A stretch of 54,325 nucleotides of DNA from Clostridiales bacterium (GTDB lineage Bacteria > Bacillota > Clostridia > Christensenellales > Aristaeellaceae): NCBI GenBank assembly GCA_004555535.1, contig SFHU01000003.1:1-54325 (forward strand), given 5' to 3'. The notes beneath the pieces were generated by a model. It saw nothing but the letters and a program-made list of their open reading frames with translations, ran no database searches and was not told the origin of the DNA. The translations under genes and the position numbers were made by a program. Of this stretch, positions 1-7,706 are shown in pieces. Each line of letters begins with the position of its first letter. Within the stretch, counting starts at the first letter, position 1.

Positions 1-299
1 CACCGACCGCACCGACCGCGCCGACCGCACCGGTCAGGCCGACTGCGCCGAGCGCGCCGACCGCGCCGACCGCGCCGACCGCACCGACCGCGCCGACCGC
101 ACCGACCGCGCCGACTGCACCGACCGCGCCGACCGCGCCGACTGCACCGACCGCGCCGACCGCGCCGAGCGCGCCGACTAGGCCGAGCGCGCCGACCAGG
201 CCGACTGCGCCGGCCGCACCGGAAACCCCGGCCGCTGAGTCCACGGACGATGCCGCGCCGCGCCGCCGCCGCCGTCCGCCGGTGAACCCGAACCCGTAA
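1..299 (+). CDS. C-terminal fragment of a Pro-Thr-Ala repeat protein
   Basis: The start lies outside the window. From base 3 the frame reads as a nearly perfect Pro-Thr-Ala tripeptide array of about 25 units with occasional Ser, Arg or Val substitutions. A short tail with an acidic patch (ESTDD) and a basic run of five Arg follows, ending in PPVNPNP and a TAA at 297-299. The array is a 9-bp DNA repeat (ccg acc gcg). Such Pro/Thr/Ala linkers are extended, often glycosylated or wall-spanning, but the tail has no LPXTG signal or membrane anchor. A strong hairpin follows the stop, which supports this strand. The upstream domains, and so the function, cannot be judged. The opposite strand also has an open Gly-Ala-Val collagen-like reading, so the strand call is not certain. 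Confidence 0.6.
   Translation, partial: PTAPTAPTAPVRPTAPSAPTAPTAPTAPTAPTAPTAPTAPTAPTAPTAPTAPTAPSAPTRPSAPTRPTAPAAPETPAAESTDDAAPRRRRRPPVNPNP
3..236 (+). repeat. 9-bp tandem repeat array coding for (Pro-Thr-Ala)n
   Basis: The unit ccgaccgcg, with gca/gcg and acc/act/agc variants, recurs in phase over about 230 bases. Changes in copy number would lengthen or shorten the protein without shifting the frame. The array may start before the window. Confidence 0.8.
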
Positions 300-310
300 A
301 CGGATCCGGC

Positions 311-346
311 AAGGGCCGCTTCTCCCTTTGGGGAGGGGCGGCCCTT
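311..346 (+). terminator. Rho-independent terminator of the repeat protein gene
   Basis: Arms AAGGGCCGC (311-319) and GCGGCCCTT (338-346) pair perfectly, and an inner CTCCC/GGGAG stem extends the hairpin. The following T-tract is weak. It sits 11 bases after the TAA. Confidence 0.6.
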
Positions 347-373
347 GCATTGTTCCGGCCTTTCTGGTATGAT
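345..373 (+). promoter_or_regulatory. Promoter for the GT-C-like gene
   Basis: TTGCAT (345-350), a 17-base spacer and TATGAT (368-373). It starts within the preceding terminator stem and lies about 68 bases before the chosen ATG at 441. Confidence 0.5.
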
Positions 374-440
374 GATAAACGGACAAGTATTGTGTTTTGG
401 AATCTGTTTGAAATCAACTGCGAAGGAGCAAGGGCTGACG

Positions 441-2741
441 ATGGGAAAGAGGCTGCTGAGCGTCGCCGCGATCTGGCTGGCGCTGATCGCGCTGGTGTTT
501 GTCTATACGGACAGAGAGGAATACCTCTGGCGCTTTGAGGGGGAGGACGTCTCCCTCGTGCTGCGCACGCGCGCTCAGGCGCAGGCGGCTGAGGAGGAAG
601 CGGCGCAGGCCATGCAGGCCGAGCGCGAGGCCGCGGCGGCGCGCACCGCGCTCGGGGAATGGGGCGACGGGGCTGTATACAGCGCCAGGACCAGCATGCT
701 CCCCGCCGTGGGCGAGGAGGGCGGGCTGAACCTCATGTGGGGCGACTACGACGTGACCGTCCGCTATGCGTCGCCGGAGCCGCTTTCGCTCTCGCTCGTC
801 AGCGCGCTGCGCCAGTCCTTCATCGAAAACGGCGACCTCTCCGCCCCCGCGGGCGAGGGGGAGATCACCGCGCGCGTCACGCTGACGGATTCGACGCAGG
901 GGCTGTTTCTGGCCTGCGACCTGCCCGAGGACGCGGAAATCGAATCCGTGACCGTGCACAAGGCAGGCGCGGGCGTCTTTTCGCGCGACCTGGCGGCCTA
1001 TGCGGCGCTGGCGGGCGTCGTGCTGACGGCGCTGCTGGCGCTCTCCTGGGACAGGACCGCCGAGGGAAGCCGCCGCCGCCGCGACGCGCTGATCGTCGTC
1101 TGCGCGGCGCTGTTTGCGAGCATGCCCTGCCTCTGGGGCAGGCTCTATGAGGGACATGATCTGTTCTTCCATCTCAACCGCATCGAGGGCATCGCCTCCG
1201 GGCTTCGAGCGGGGCAGTTCCCCGTGCGCATTCACGCCTCGACGCTGCTGGGCTATGGCTATGCCTCCCCGGAATTCTATCCGGAGCTGTTCCTGTATCT
1301 GCCTGCGCTGATGCGCAATCTGGGCGTCTCGCTGACGGTCAGCGTGCTCGTCTTTGAGATGGCGATCAACCTGGCGACGGCGGCGGTTTGCTATGTCAGC
1401 GTGCGCCGTCTGCTGGGCAGCCGCGCTGTGGCGGCGGGCGCGTCCGTGCTCTATACGCTGAGCGTCTACCGGATGGCCAATCTGTACGTCCGCGCGACGC
1501 TGGGCGAGAGCCTCGCGATGATCTTTTTCCCGCTGCTGATCTGGGCGATGGTCGAGGTGCTCACGCGCGACGAGCGGCAGTGGCCGCTGCTGGCGCTGGC
1601 GATGACGGGCATCTTCATGAGCCATCTGCTCAGCACGATGTTCACGGTGCTCCTCTGCGCGCTGGCGGCGCTTTGCTGCCTGCCGCGCCTTGTGCGCGAG
1701 CCGCGGCGCATCCTCGCCATCCTCAAGGCGGCGGCGCTGATGGCGCTCTGCTCGGCGTGGTTCCTGGTGCCGTTCCTCGAATACACGCGCGAGGGCATCA
1801 GCACCAGCGTCGTGCTCAACGCGTACGAGCATGTGCTGAGGCTCGGCTCGTATCTGGTCAGCTTCTCGGGCGACATGACGAACCTGCCCGAGGAGCTGGA
1901 GGACTTTGCCTACACCATCGGCGTCGTGCCGGGGCTGGCGATCCTCATGGGCTGCGCGCTCATGCTTGTGCGCCGCTATGCCGCGGGGCGCGCGGCGGAT
2001 GCGCGCGAGCGCCTGGGCGACAGGCTGTCCCTTGCGCTGACGGCGCTGGGCGCGCTGGCGCTGCTGGGCGCGACGGAGTTCTTCCCCTGGTCGTGGGCCT
2101 GCTCGCTGCGCCGTCCGTTTTCGACGCTGTTCATGCAGATCCAGTTCCCGTGGCGGCTGGTGGGCATTGCCGCGCCGATGCTCTCCATCGCGGCGGCGTG
2201 GGGCTACCTGAAGGAGCCGCGATGGCGCGCGGCGGGCATGGCCGCGCTCGTCGTGCTCAGCGTGCTTGGCAGCGGCTACACGATGCAGTGCTTCGTGCAG
2301 CAGGGACCCGTGCTTTCGCCGGAGGACTACTGCGACACGCGCATCGCGCAGTATGAATACACCTATGTCGGCACGGAGAAGAGCGCGCTGGAGCCGGGCC
2401 GCATCACCGACGGGACGCAGACCTATACGGTGGAGAACTTCGTCAAGCGCGGCGCGAATCTCTCCTGCACGATCGTGAACCCGGGCGGGAGCACCTATAT
2501 CGAGCTGCCGCTGCTGTATTACCCGGGCTACCGCGCGCAGATGGACGGCGTCCCCTGCACGATGCAGCGCGGGACGAACAACGTCATCCGCCTGTTCTCC
2601 ACGACCAGCGCGGAGCGGGCGGAGCTGAAGGTCTGGTTTGAGCCGCCGCTTGCGTGGCTGGTATCGCAGGGCGTCTCGCTGGCGGGCGCGCTGCTGCTGC
2701 TCCTGGCGCTCTGGCGCAGCCGCAGGGCGGCGCGGCGATGA
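441..2741 (+). CDS. Polytopic membrane protein, PTPS-related/GT-C glycosyltransferase-like
   Basis: A 766-residue integral membrane protein. One N-terminal membrane segment (about residues 7-24) is followed by an outside domain of roughly 150 residues. Many hydrophobic segments follow, and then a C-terminal outside domain and a last membrane helix before a basic tail. The stretch GHDLFFHLNRIEGI after the second helix, followed by GQFPVR, matches the loop that carries the conserved Asp/His in bacterial GT-C-fold proteins annotated as 6-pyruvoyl-tetrahydropterin-synthase-related membrane proteins. Members are thought to transfer sugars from lipid carriers to outside acceptors, but substrates are mostly unknown. 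The ATG at 441 is preferred over an in-frame ATG at 345 because a GGAG-type site precedes it and a membrane helix begins at once. Its stop overlaps the helicase start (ATGA), so the two are co-transcribed. Confidence 0.75.
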   Translation: MGKRLLSVAAIWLALIALVFVYTDREEYLWRFEGEDVSLVLRTRAQAQAAEEEAAQAMQAEREAAAARTALGEWGDGAVYSARTSMLPAVGEEGGLNLMWGDYDVTVRYASPEPLSLSLVSALRQSFIENGDLSAPAGEGEITARVTLTDSTQGLFLACDLPEDAEIESVTVHKAGAGVFSRDLAAYAALAGVVLTALLALSWDRTAEGSRRRRDALIVVCAALFASMPCLWGRLYEGHDLFFHLNRIEGIASGLRAGQFPVRIHASTLLGYGYASPEFYPELFLYLPALMRNLGVSLTVSVLVFEMAINLATAAVCYVSVRRLLGSRAVAAGASVLYTLSVYRMANLYVRATLGESLAMIFFPLLIWAMVEVLTRDERQWPLLALAMTGIFMSHLLSTMFTVLLCALAALCCLPRLVREPRRILAILKAAALMALCSAWFLVPFLEYTREGISTSVVLNAYEHVLRLGSYLVSFSGDMTNLPEELEDFAYTIGVVPGLAILMGCALMLVRRYAAGRAADARERLGDRLSLALTALGALALLGATEFFPWSWACSLRRPFSTLFMQIQFPWRLVGIAAPMLSIAAAWGYLKEPRWRAAGMAALVVLSVLGSGYTMQCFVQQGPVLSPEDYCDTRIAQYEYTYVGTEKSALEPGRITDGTQTYTVENFVKRGANLSCTIVNPGGSTYIELPLLYYPGYRAQMDGVPCTMQRGTNNVIRLFSTTSAERAELKVWFEPPLAWLVSQGVSLAGALLLLLALWRSRRAARR

Positions 2742-5065
2742 GCGCCGGGGAAAAGCCGGTCGTCCGCGTCAGCGTGCGCGCCGTGGTCGAGACGACGCTG
2801 CACGAGAGCGATCTTTCCCCCGCGTCGATGGCGCGGATGCGCGAGGGCAGCGTGGCGCACAGGCTGCGCCAGCGCGAGGGTGAACGCACGGAGCGCGCCT
2901 ATCGTGCGGAGACGGCGCTCTCCTCCGACTACGAGACGGACGCGCTCACGCTGCGCGTCACGGGCCGGGCGGATGCGCTGCTCGAGCGCGAAGACGGCGT
3001 GACCATCGTGGAGGAGATCAAGCTGGGCGCGCCGGACGAGCCGCTTCATCCGGCGCACAGGGCACAGGCCGCGATGTACGGCCACATGCTCTGCGCGAGG
3101 GAGGGGCTTTCGCTCGTCTGCCTGCGCGTGCTCTACGTAAACGCCGCAGGGCAGCGGCTGGCGGCCTATGAGGAGGAGCGGACGGCGCAGGCGCTGCGCT
3201 CGGAGTTTGAGGCGCTCTGCGCGCCGGCGGCGGCCTGGGAGGCCAGACGGCTCCTGCGGCGGCGGGCGCGGGATGAATCCCTCGCGGCGCTGGCGTTTCC
3301 GTTTGAGACGTATCGCGCGGGGCAGCGCCGCTTCGCGGGCGCGGTGTATGTCGCCGTGCGCGACAGGCAGCGGCTCTTCGCGCAGGCGCCCACGGGCATC
3401 GGCAAGACGATGGCGGCGCTGTATCCGGCGCTGCGGGCCGCCGGCGAGGGAAAATGCGCGCGCGTCGTGTTCCTGACGGCGCGCACGACGGGGCGGCGCA
3501 GCGCGATGGAGGCGCTTGCGCGGCTTGCACAGGGCGGCGCGCGCCTGCTGGCGGCGGAGATCGCGGCGAAGGACAAGGTCTGCGTGCAGGAGACGCGCGA
3601 CTGCCGGCCGGAGCGCTGCCCGCGCGCGGCGGGGTTTTACGACAGGCTGCCCGCGGCGCTTTGTGAGGCGCTGGCGCAGGCCGGGGAGCCGGGCGGCGCG
3701 ATCTTCGGGCGCGAGGCCGTGGAGGCGCTGGCGCAGAGGCACGCGCTCTGCCCGTTTGAGCTGTCGCTCGAGCTGGCGCGCCTGGCGGACGCCGTCGTCT
3801 GCGACTACAACTACGTCTATGATCCGTTTGTGGCGATGGATGCGCTGCTGGGCGCACCCGGCGGAACTGCGCTGCTGGTCGACGAGGCGCATCAGCTCGC
3901 GGGGCGCGTGCGCGACGCGCTCTCGGCGGAGGTGTCGCTCGATGTACTGAAGACGCTGCGCCGCGAGGCGGGCCGCCAGTACGGGCGCAAGGGGCCGCTC
4001 TATCGCGCGCTGAACCGGGCGATTGCCGCGCTCCGGGCGGCGGCGGAGCTGCCGGAGTTCGAGGCGGGCAGCATGAAGGAGCCGCCCGAAGCGCTCTGCA
4101 CGGCGATGGAGGCTGTGCTCGACGCCGCTGCGGCCCAGCTTGCGCAGGGCGGGGGCGGCTGCGCGCCCGATGTGTTTTCGCTGGCGGCGTCCTTCAGGCT
4201 GGCGGCGGGGAAATTCGACGACCGGTATGTGCTGCTGTCCGGCGGCGGGGAGAAGCACGCGGCGGTTACGCTGCTGTGCCTGAGCGCCGCGCCGGAGATC
4301 CTCGCCGTCTCCAAACGCGCGCGGGGGACGGTCTATTTTTCCGCGACGCTTGCGCCGTTTGACGCGGCGGGCCGGATGCTGGGCAGCGAGCCGGGCGACG
4401 GCTGTCTGCTGCTGCCCTCGCCGTTTGACCCGGCGCAGCTTGAGGTGCGCGTCGCGCCCATCGACATCCGCTATGCCGCGCGAGAGCGCACGCTGCCGGA
4501 CGTCGCAAGCGCCATCGCGCAGCACCTGCGCGAGCACGGGGGACACACGCTGGTCTTCTTTCCCTCCTACGCCTATCTGGCGCGGGTGCATGAGCTGCTC
4601 CTGGGCGAGGCGGGGCTTGAAGCAACTGCCCTGCTGCGCGAGCGGCGCGCGATGCGCGAGGAAGAAAAAAACGCGCTGCTGGGCGCGTTTGAGGCGGATG
4701 CGGACGGGGAGCGCGCGGCGCTTCTGTGCGTGCTGGGCGGCGGCTTTGCCGAGGGCATCGACCTGCCGGGTGAGCGGCTCAAAAACGTGATCGTCGTTTC
4801 GACCGGGCTGCCCCAGCCGGATGCGCGCGTGCGCGCGATGCAGGCGTATTACGACGGCATCGGCGAGGACGGCTTTTTCCTGAGTATGACGCTGCCGGGC
4901 ATGGTGCGCGTCATTCAGGCCGCAGGGCGGCTCATCCGCACGGACGCGGATACCGGCTCCCTGCTGCTCATCGACAGCCGCTTTGCCCAGACGCGCCTTC
5001 GCTCGCTCTTTGAGGGGACGCTGATCGGCGAGGCGATGAAGACGGATCACTCAAAGCTGGGCTGA
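2738..5065 (+). CDS. XPD/DinG-family DNA helicase with N-terminal PD-(D/E)XK nuclease domain
   Basis: A 775-residue superfamily 2 helicase. Residues about 1-130 look like a RecB/Cas4-type nuclease: GRADAL gives the Asp, VEEIKLG gives the E-x-K, and QAAMY gives the QxxxY motif. The helicase follows with Walker A APTGIGKT near residue 218, DEAH near 380 and a C-terminal Rad3 domain with a GGGFAEGIDLPG motif and a QAAGRLIR motif VI. Cysteines at KDKVC, ETRDC, PERC and ALCPFE fit the four ligands of the XPD iron-sulfur cluster. This is a 5'-3' DNA-unwinding enzyme for repair of damaged or structured DNA, with the nuclease presumably processing the product. Helicases of this layout are found in Firmicutes. 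The start is fixed by the 4-base overlap with the gene before it. Confidence 0.88.
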   Translation: MSAGEKPVVRVSVRAVVETTLHESDLSPASMARMREGSVAHRLRQREGERTERAYRAETALSSDYETDALTLRVTGRADALLEREDGVTIVEEIKLGAPDEPLHPAHRAQAAMYGHMLCAREGLSLVCLRVLYVNAAGQRLAAYEEERTAQALRSEFEALCAPAAAWEARRLLRRRARDESLAALAFPFETYRAGQRRFAGAVYVAVRDRQRLFAQAPTGIGKTMAALYPALRAAGEGKCARVVFLTARTTGRRSAMEALARLAQGGARLLAAEIAAKDKVCVQETRDCRPERCPRAAGFYDRLPAALCEALAQAGEPGGAIFGREAVEALAQRHALCPFELSLELARLADAVVCDYNYVYDPFVAMDALLGAPGGTALLVDEAHQLAGRVRDALSAEVSLDVLKTLRREAGRQYGRKGPLYRALNRAIAALRAAAELPEFEAGSMKEPPEALCTAMEAVLDAAAAQLAQGGGGCAPDVFSLAASFRLAAGKFDDRYVLLSGGGEKHAAVTLLCLSAAPEILAVSKRARGTVYFSATLAPFDAAGRMLGSEPGDGCLLLPSPFDPAQLEVRVAPIDIRYAARERTLPDVASAIAQHLREHGGHTLVFFPSYAYLARVHELLLGEAGLEATALLRERRAMREEEKNALLGAFEADADGERAALLCVLGGGFAEGIDLPGERLKNVIVVSTGLPQPDARVRAMQAYYDGIGEDGFFLSMTLPGMVRVIQAAGRLIRTDADTGSLLLIDSRFAQTRLRSLFEGTLIGEAMKTDHSKLG

Positions 5066-5069
5066 GCGG

Positions 5070-5195
5070 CGCAAAGCGAATATGGGGTCAAGGGGCGAAG
5101 TCCCTTGGCAGGTCATAGGGCGGCAGCCCTATCGGCATCCCAATTGCGAAGCAAAGGGGAAACGCCCGTCAGGGAGCGAAGCGATACCTGACGGT
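5070..5195. repeat. Composite hairpin element, copy 1
   Basis: In order: a GCGCAAAGCGAA edge, a hairpin CAAGGG/CCCTTG (5089-5107) with a cgaag-containing loop, a hairpin ATAGGGC/GCCCTAT (5115-5132), and a third hairpin CCGTCAGG/CCTGACGG (5166-5194). The first two hairpins and their spacing match copies near 20.9, 41.3 and 48.8 kb. The third replaces the GTCTCA hairpin found in those copies. It lies between two convergent genes and may also end transcription. Confidence 0.75.
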
Positions 5196-5213
5196 GCGCT
5201 GTCTGGATGGGGC

Positions 5214-5411
5214 TTATTCTCTCCTATCTTCTTCAAGAAACCGCGCGATCTGCGCCGCGAGGGGATCCGCCTCCCGCGGCGGGCGCAGCGCCAGCAGCGC
5301 GCGGATCGTGCGGCGCATGCCGGCCTCGCCCCGGGGGACATAGAGGCCGTCGGCGTCGTCGCGCTCGAGGATGAGCGCGCGAAGCAGCGCGCGAAGAAAC
5401 CGTCTGTCCAT
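5214..5411 (-). CDS. Small protein like the N-terminal region of protein-ADP-ribose hydrolases
   Basis: A 65-residue reading frame with its own promoter and an AGGGAGGG ribosome binding site before ATG 5411. The pattern (RRFLRALL near the start, then MRRTIRALLALRPP, then a helical end) resembles the short N-terminal region of Firmicutes macrodomain-type protein-ADP-ribose hydrolases, where a similar RxLLRALxNxRPP segment precedes the catalytic macrodomain. Here the frame stops before any macrodomain, and the DNA that would follow is a composite hairpin element. It may be a decayed remnant or a stand-alone small protein. The resemblance is from memory and short, so the family call is tentative. 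Confidence 0.5.
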   Translation of the reverse strand: MDRRFLRALLRALILERDDADGLYVPRGEAGMRRTIRALLALRPPREADPLAAQIARFLEEDRRE

Positions 5412-5440
5412 AAAGAGCCCTCCCTGTGCCGGATGGAAGC

Positions 5441-5470
5441 ATGATAGCACGGCGCGGGCGCCTTTCGCAA
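5441..5470 (-). promoter_or_regulatory. Promoter for the 65-residue gene
   Basis: On the minus strand TTGCGA (5470-5465), 18-base spacer, TATCAT (5446-5441), about 30 bases before ATG 5411. Confidence 0.45.
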
Positions 5471-5481
5471 GGGGTGCCGCC

Positions 5482-5510
5482 TTGATTTCCCGACGCCGTT
5501 GTGGTAGGAT
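5482..5510 (+). promoter_or_regulatory. Promoter for the CapA-family operon
   Basis: TTGATT (5482-5487), 17-base spacer, TAGGAT (5505-5510). It diverges from the promoter of the 65-residue gene, with the two -35 boxes close together. Confidence 0.5.
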
Positions 5511-5553
5511 GAAGGAGAGATTCCCCCTGCCTGACCAAGGAAAGGACCAAAGT

Positions 5554-6693
5554 ATGAAGCGCTTTTTTCTGACTTTTCTGCTGATGATGACCGCGGCTGT
5601 CTGCGCCGCGGAGATGAATTACGACCTGCCCTCGACGCATCTGACCTACACGCAGCTGGAGGCGGACGCCGTCCCCATGCTCATCGACGAGCCCTCGCCG
5701 CAGGCAATCCTTGGCGGCGCGGACGGGGAAACGGAGATCGTCATCGCGCAGACGCAGGAGCCGTCCTGGCCGCAGACCTTCACGATCACCGTCGCGGGCG
5801 ACACGACGCTCGGCTCCACGGACGACCTGCGCAAGCGGGACGACTGCTTTGAAAACGTCGCCGCCGAGAAGGGCTATGCCTGGTTCCTCTCCGGCCTGAC
5901 GGAGCTGTTTGGCGCGGACGACCTGACGCTCGTCAACTTCGAGGGCACGCTGACCGAGGAGACGCAGAAGAAGGAGAAGCTCTACAACTTCAAGGGTCCG
6001 GCGGAATACACCGACATCCTCACGCTGGGCAGCGTCGAGGCGGTCAACATCGCCAACAACCACACGCTCGACTACGGCGAGCAGGGCCGCGCGGACACGA
6101 TCGCAAACCTTGAAGCCGCGGGGCTAATCGTCTCAGGCAACGGGCAGCTGGGCATCTTTGAAAAGAACGGCGTCAAGGTCGGCATGACGGGCTACTGCTT
6201 CCCCTACAGCAACGGCAAGAAGGACATCAGCAAGGACGTCAAGGCGCTGCGCGAGGCGGGCTGCCAGATCGTCGTCGCCTCGTTCCACTGGGGCAGCGAA
6301 TACAGGAATGACTTTACCGCCGAGCAGCGCACCATCGGCCGCGCGGCGCTCAAGGCGGGCGCGGATATCGTCGTCGGCCATCACCCGCACATCGTGCAGG
6401 GCATCGAGGCCTACAACGACAGCTACATCCTTTATTCGCTGGGCAATCTCGTCTTCGGCGGCAACGTCGATCCGGACGACCGGGACGCCTATGCTGCGCG
6501 CCTGACGTTCACCGTCTATGAGGATCACGCCGAGGGGCCGGAGCTGACGATCGTGCCGCTGCGGCTGACGGAGCTTGACGACGGCACGGACTACCGCCCC
6601 GTGCTCGCCGGCGAGGACGACGCGCAGCGCATCGTGAGCCGGATCCTCAAGCTCTCCTCGAACATGAGCGGCTTTGTCAACGGGACGCTCTGA
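5554..6693 (+). CDS. CapA-family (poly-gamma-glutamate capsule type) metallophosphoesterase-like protein
   Basis: A 379-residue protein beginning with a signal peptide (MKRFFLTFLLMMTAAVCAA) and carrying one PGA_cap domain at about residues 65-330. The metal-site motifs of the family are present: GDTTLGS, NFEGTLT, NNHTLDYG, SFHWGSEY and GHHPHIVQG. Family members act outside the cell in poly-gamma-glutamate or related envelope polymer handling, but most lone copies such as this have no known substrate. There are no capB, capC or capD genes nearby, so a capsule role is not supported. ATG 5554 follows an AAGGAAAGGA site. It is the first of three closely spaced genes (27 bases to the next). Confidence 0.85.
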   Translation: MKRFFLTFLLMMTAAVCAAEMNYDLPSTHLTYTQLEADAVPMLIDEPSPQAILGGADGETEIVIAQTQEPSWPQTFTITVAGDTTLGSTDDLRKRDDCFENVAAEKGYAWFLSGLTELFGADDLTLVNFEGTLTEETQKKEKLYNFKGPAEYTDILTLGSVEAVNIANNHTLDYGEQGRADTIANLEAAGLIVSGNGQLGIFEKNGVKVGMTGYCFPYSNGKKDISKDVKALREAGCQIVVASFHWGSEYRNDFTAEQRTIGRAALKAGADIVVGHHPHIVQGIEAYNDSYILYSLGNLVFGGNVDPDDRDAYAARLTFTVYEDHAEGPELTIVPLRLTELDDGTDYRPVLAGEDDAQRIVSRILKLSSNMSGFVNGTL

Positions 6694-6720
6694 TGCCGGA
6701 AAAGAAAGGATGAAAGCGAT

Positions 6721-7692
6721 ATGGCCTCCCACTTTGCGCTGTTTGTCGACCTGGAAAACTGCGGCGGCAAGAAGAGCATGCTGATGGACGTGATCGAGCG
6801 GGTCAAGATCCGCGGCGACATCCTCATCGGCAAGGTCTATGGCTACACGGACAGCTATTCCGACCTCAAGGAGACGCTGCTCTCCAATACCTTCACCGTC
6901 GTGCCGAGCCTGCGCTTTGGCCGCAACCAGAAGAACAGCATGGACATCCAGCTCGTCATCGACGCGCTGGACGTCGCCTACCGCAACGAGCTGATCGACA
7001 GCTTCTGCATCGTCTCCGGCGACAGCGACTATGTGCCGCTGGTGGGCAAGCTCAAGAGCATGGGCAAGTTTGTGCTGGGCATCTCCCGAAGCGAGGCGGC
7101 CTCGGGCGTATTCATGAACGCCTGCAGCGAGTTCCAGTTCCTGGAGAGCGTCGCCAGCGGCAAGGAGCGCGCCGCCGCCGCGCCCGTGGGCGAGGCGCTC
7201 ACGCTTTCGGACGTCAACAGCCTGATTGTCACGATCCTCGGCGAGGGCGACAGCGGCGAGATGCTGGCCTCCGAGGTCAAGAGCGTGCTGCTGCGCCTGC
7301 GGCCCAATTTCTCCGAGAAGAGCGTCGGGTTTTCGACGTTTGGCAAGCTGCTCACGCGCCTGGCCCAGCAGTTCGGCGATTTCAGCGTCGCCAGCGAGCA
7401 ATACAACCTGATCGTCAGCCTCAACCAGGCGCACAGCCCGGCTGGCGAGCAGATCACGCGGGACAACTACGTCTCCGTCTTCGCGCGCATCCTCTCCGAA
7501 TACAAGGAGGACGGCTTTGACCGCGTCAATCCCTCGATCCTCAAATCCGCCGTGCAGGCGGACTATCCGGACTTCACGGAGCGGCAGATCGGCCTGCGGC
7601 GCTTTTCCGACGTGCTGCGCGCGCTGGAGCGAGAGCATCTTCTGACCCTGGAGACGGACGAGGGCGGCAACATGCTCGTCCACATCCTGTGA
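6721..7692 (+). CDS. NYN-domain (LabA/DUF88-like) protein with OST-HTH/LOTUS-like domains
   Basis: A 323-residue cytosolic protein. Residues 1-150 are a NYN (PIN-like) domain: FVDLENCGG near the start, MDIQLVIDALD and IVSGDSDYVPL supply the acidic residues of the putative nuclease site. The C-terminal half holds one clear OST-HTH/LOTUS-like winged helix (about 165-235, with KSVGFSTFGKLL) and probably a second (about 250-320, with QIGLRRFSDVL). Proteins with this architecture are predicted RNases in which LOTUS modules bind structured RNA, so RNA processing or turnover is the best guess. It lies between two genes for exported proteins in one transcription unit. The ATG follows an AAAGGATGAAAG site. 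Confidence 0.82.
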   Translation: MASHFALFVDLENCGGKKSMLMDVIERVKIRGDILIGKVYGYTDSYSDLKETLLSNTFTVVPSLRFGRNQKNSMDIQLVIDALDVAYRNELIDSFCIVSGDSDYVPLVGKLKSMGKFVLGISRSEAASGVFMNACSEFQFLESVASGKERAAAAPVGEALTLSDVNSLIVTILGEGDSGEMLASEVKSVLLRLRPNFSEKSVGFSTFGKLLTRLAQQFGDFSVASEQYNLIVSLNQAHSPAGEQITRDNYVSVFARILSEYKEDGFDRVNPSILKSAVQADYPDFTERQIGLRRFSDVLRALEREHLLTLETDEGGNMLVHIL

Positions 7693-7706
7693 CGGAGGGC
7701 ATGCGC

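Noticed and set aside
1..240. Collagen-like Gly-Ala-Val frame on the minus strand
   Set aside because: No start codon with a ribosome site was found for it, Val-rich repeats are unusual for bacterial collagens, and the plus-strand frame ends at a stop followed by a good terminator hairpin. It is not fully excluded.
2528..5050. Long minus-strand open frame (840 codons) opposite the helicase gene
   Set aside because: It mirrors the high-GC helicase gene, is rich in Arg/His/Gln in the way antisense frames are, shows no family features and has no ribosome binding site. Similar frames opposite 12331-15042, 17429-19372, 23012-24787 and 36679-38985 were dropped for the same reason.
5070..5195. Composite elements as simple terminators only
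   Set aside because: Single hairpins there could stop transcription, but the shared order of three hairpins, conserved spacers and both orientations go beyond what a terminator needs, so they are reported as a repeat family.
5082..5444. Plus-strand open frame of 120 codons
   Set aside because: It runs through composite element copy 1 and the antisense of the 65-residue gene, with no recognisable domain.
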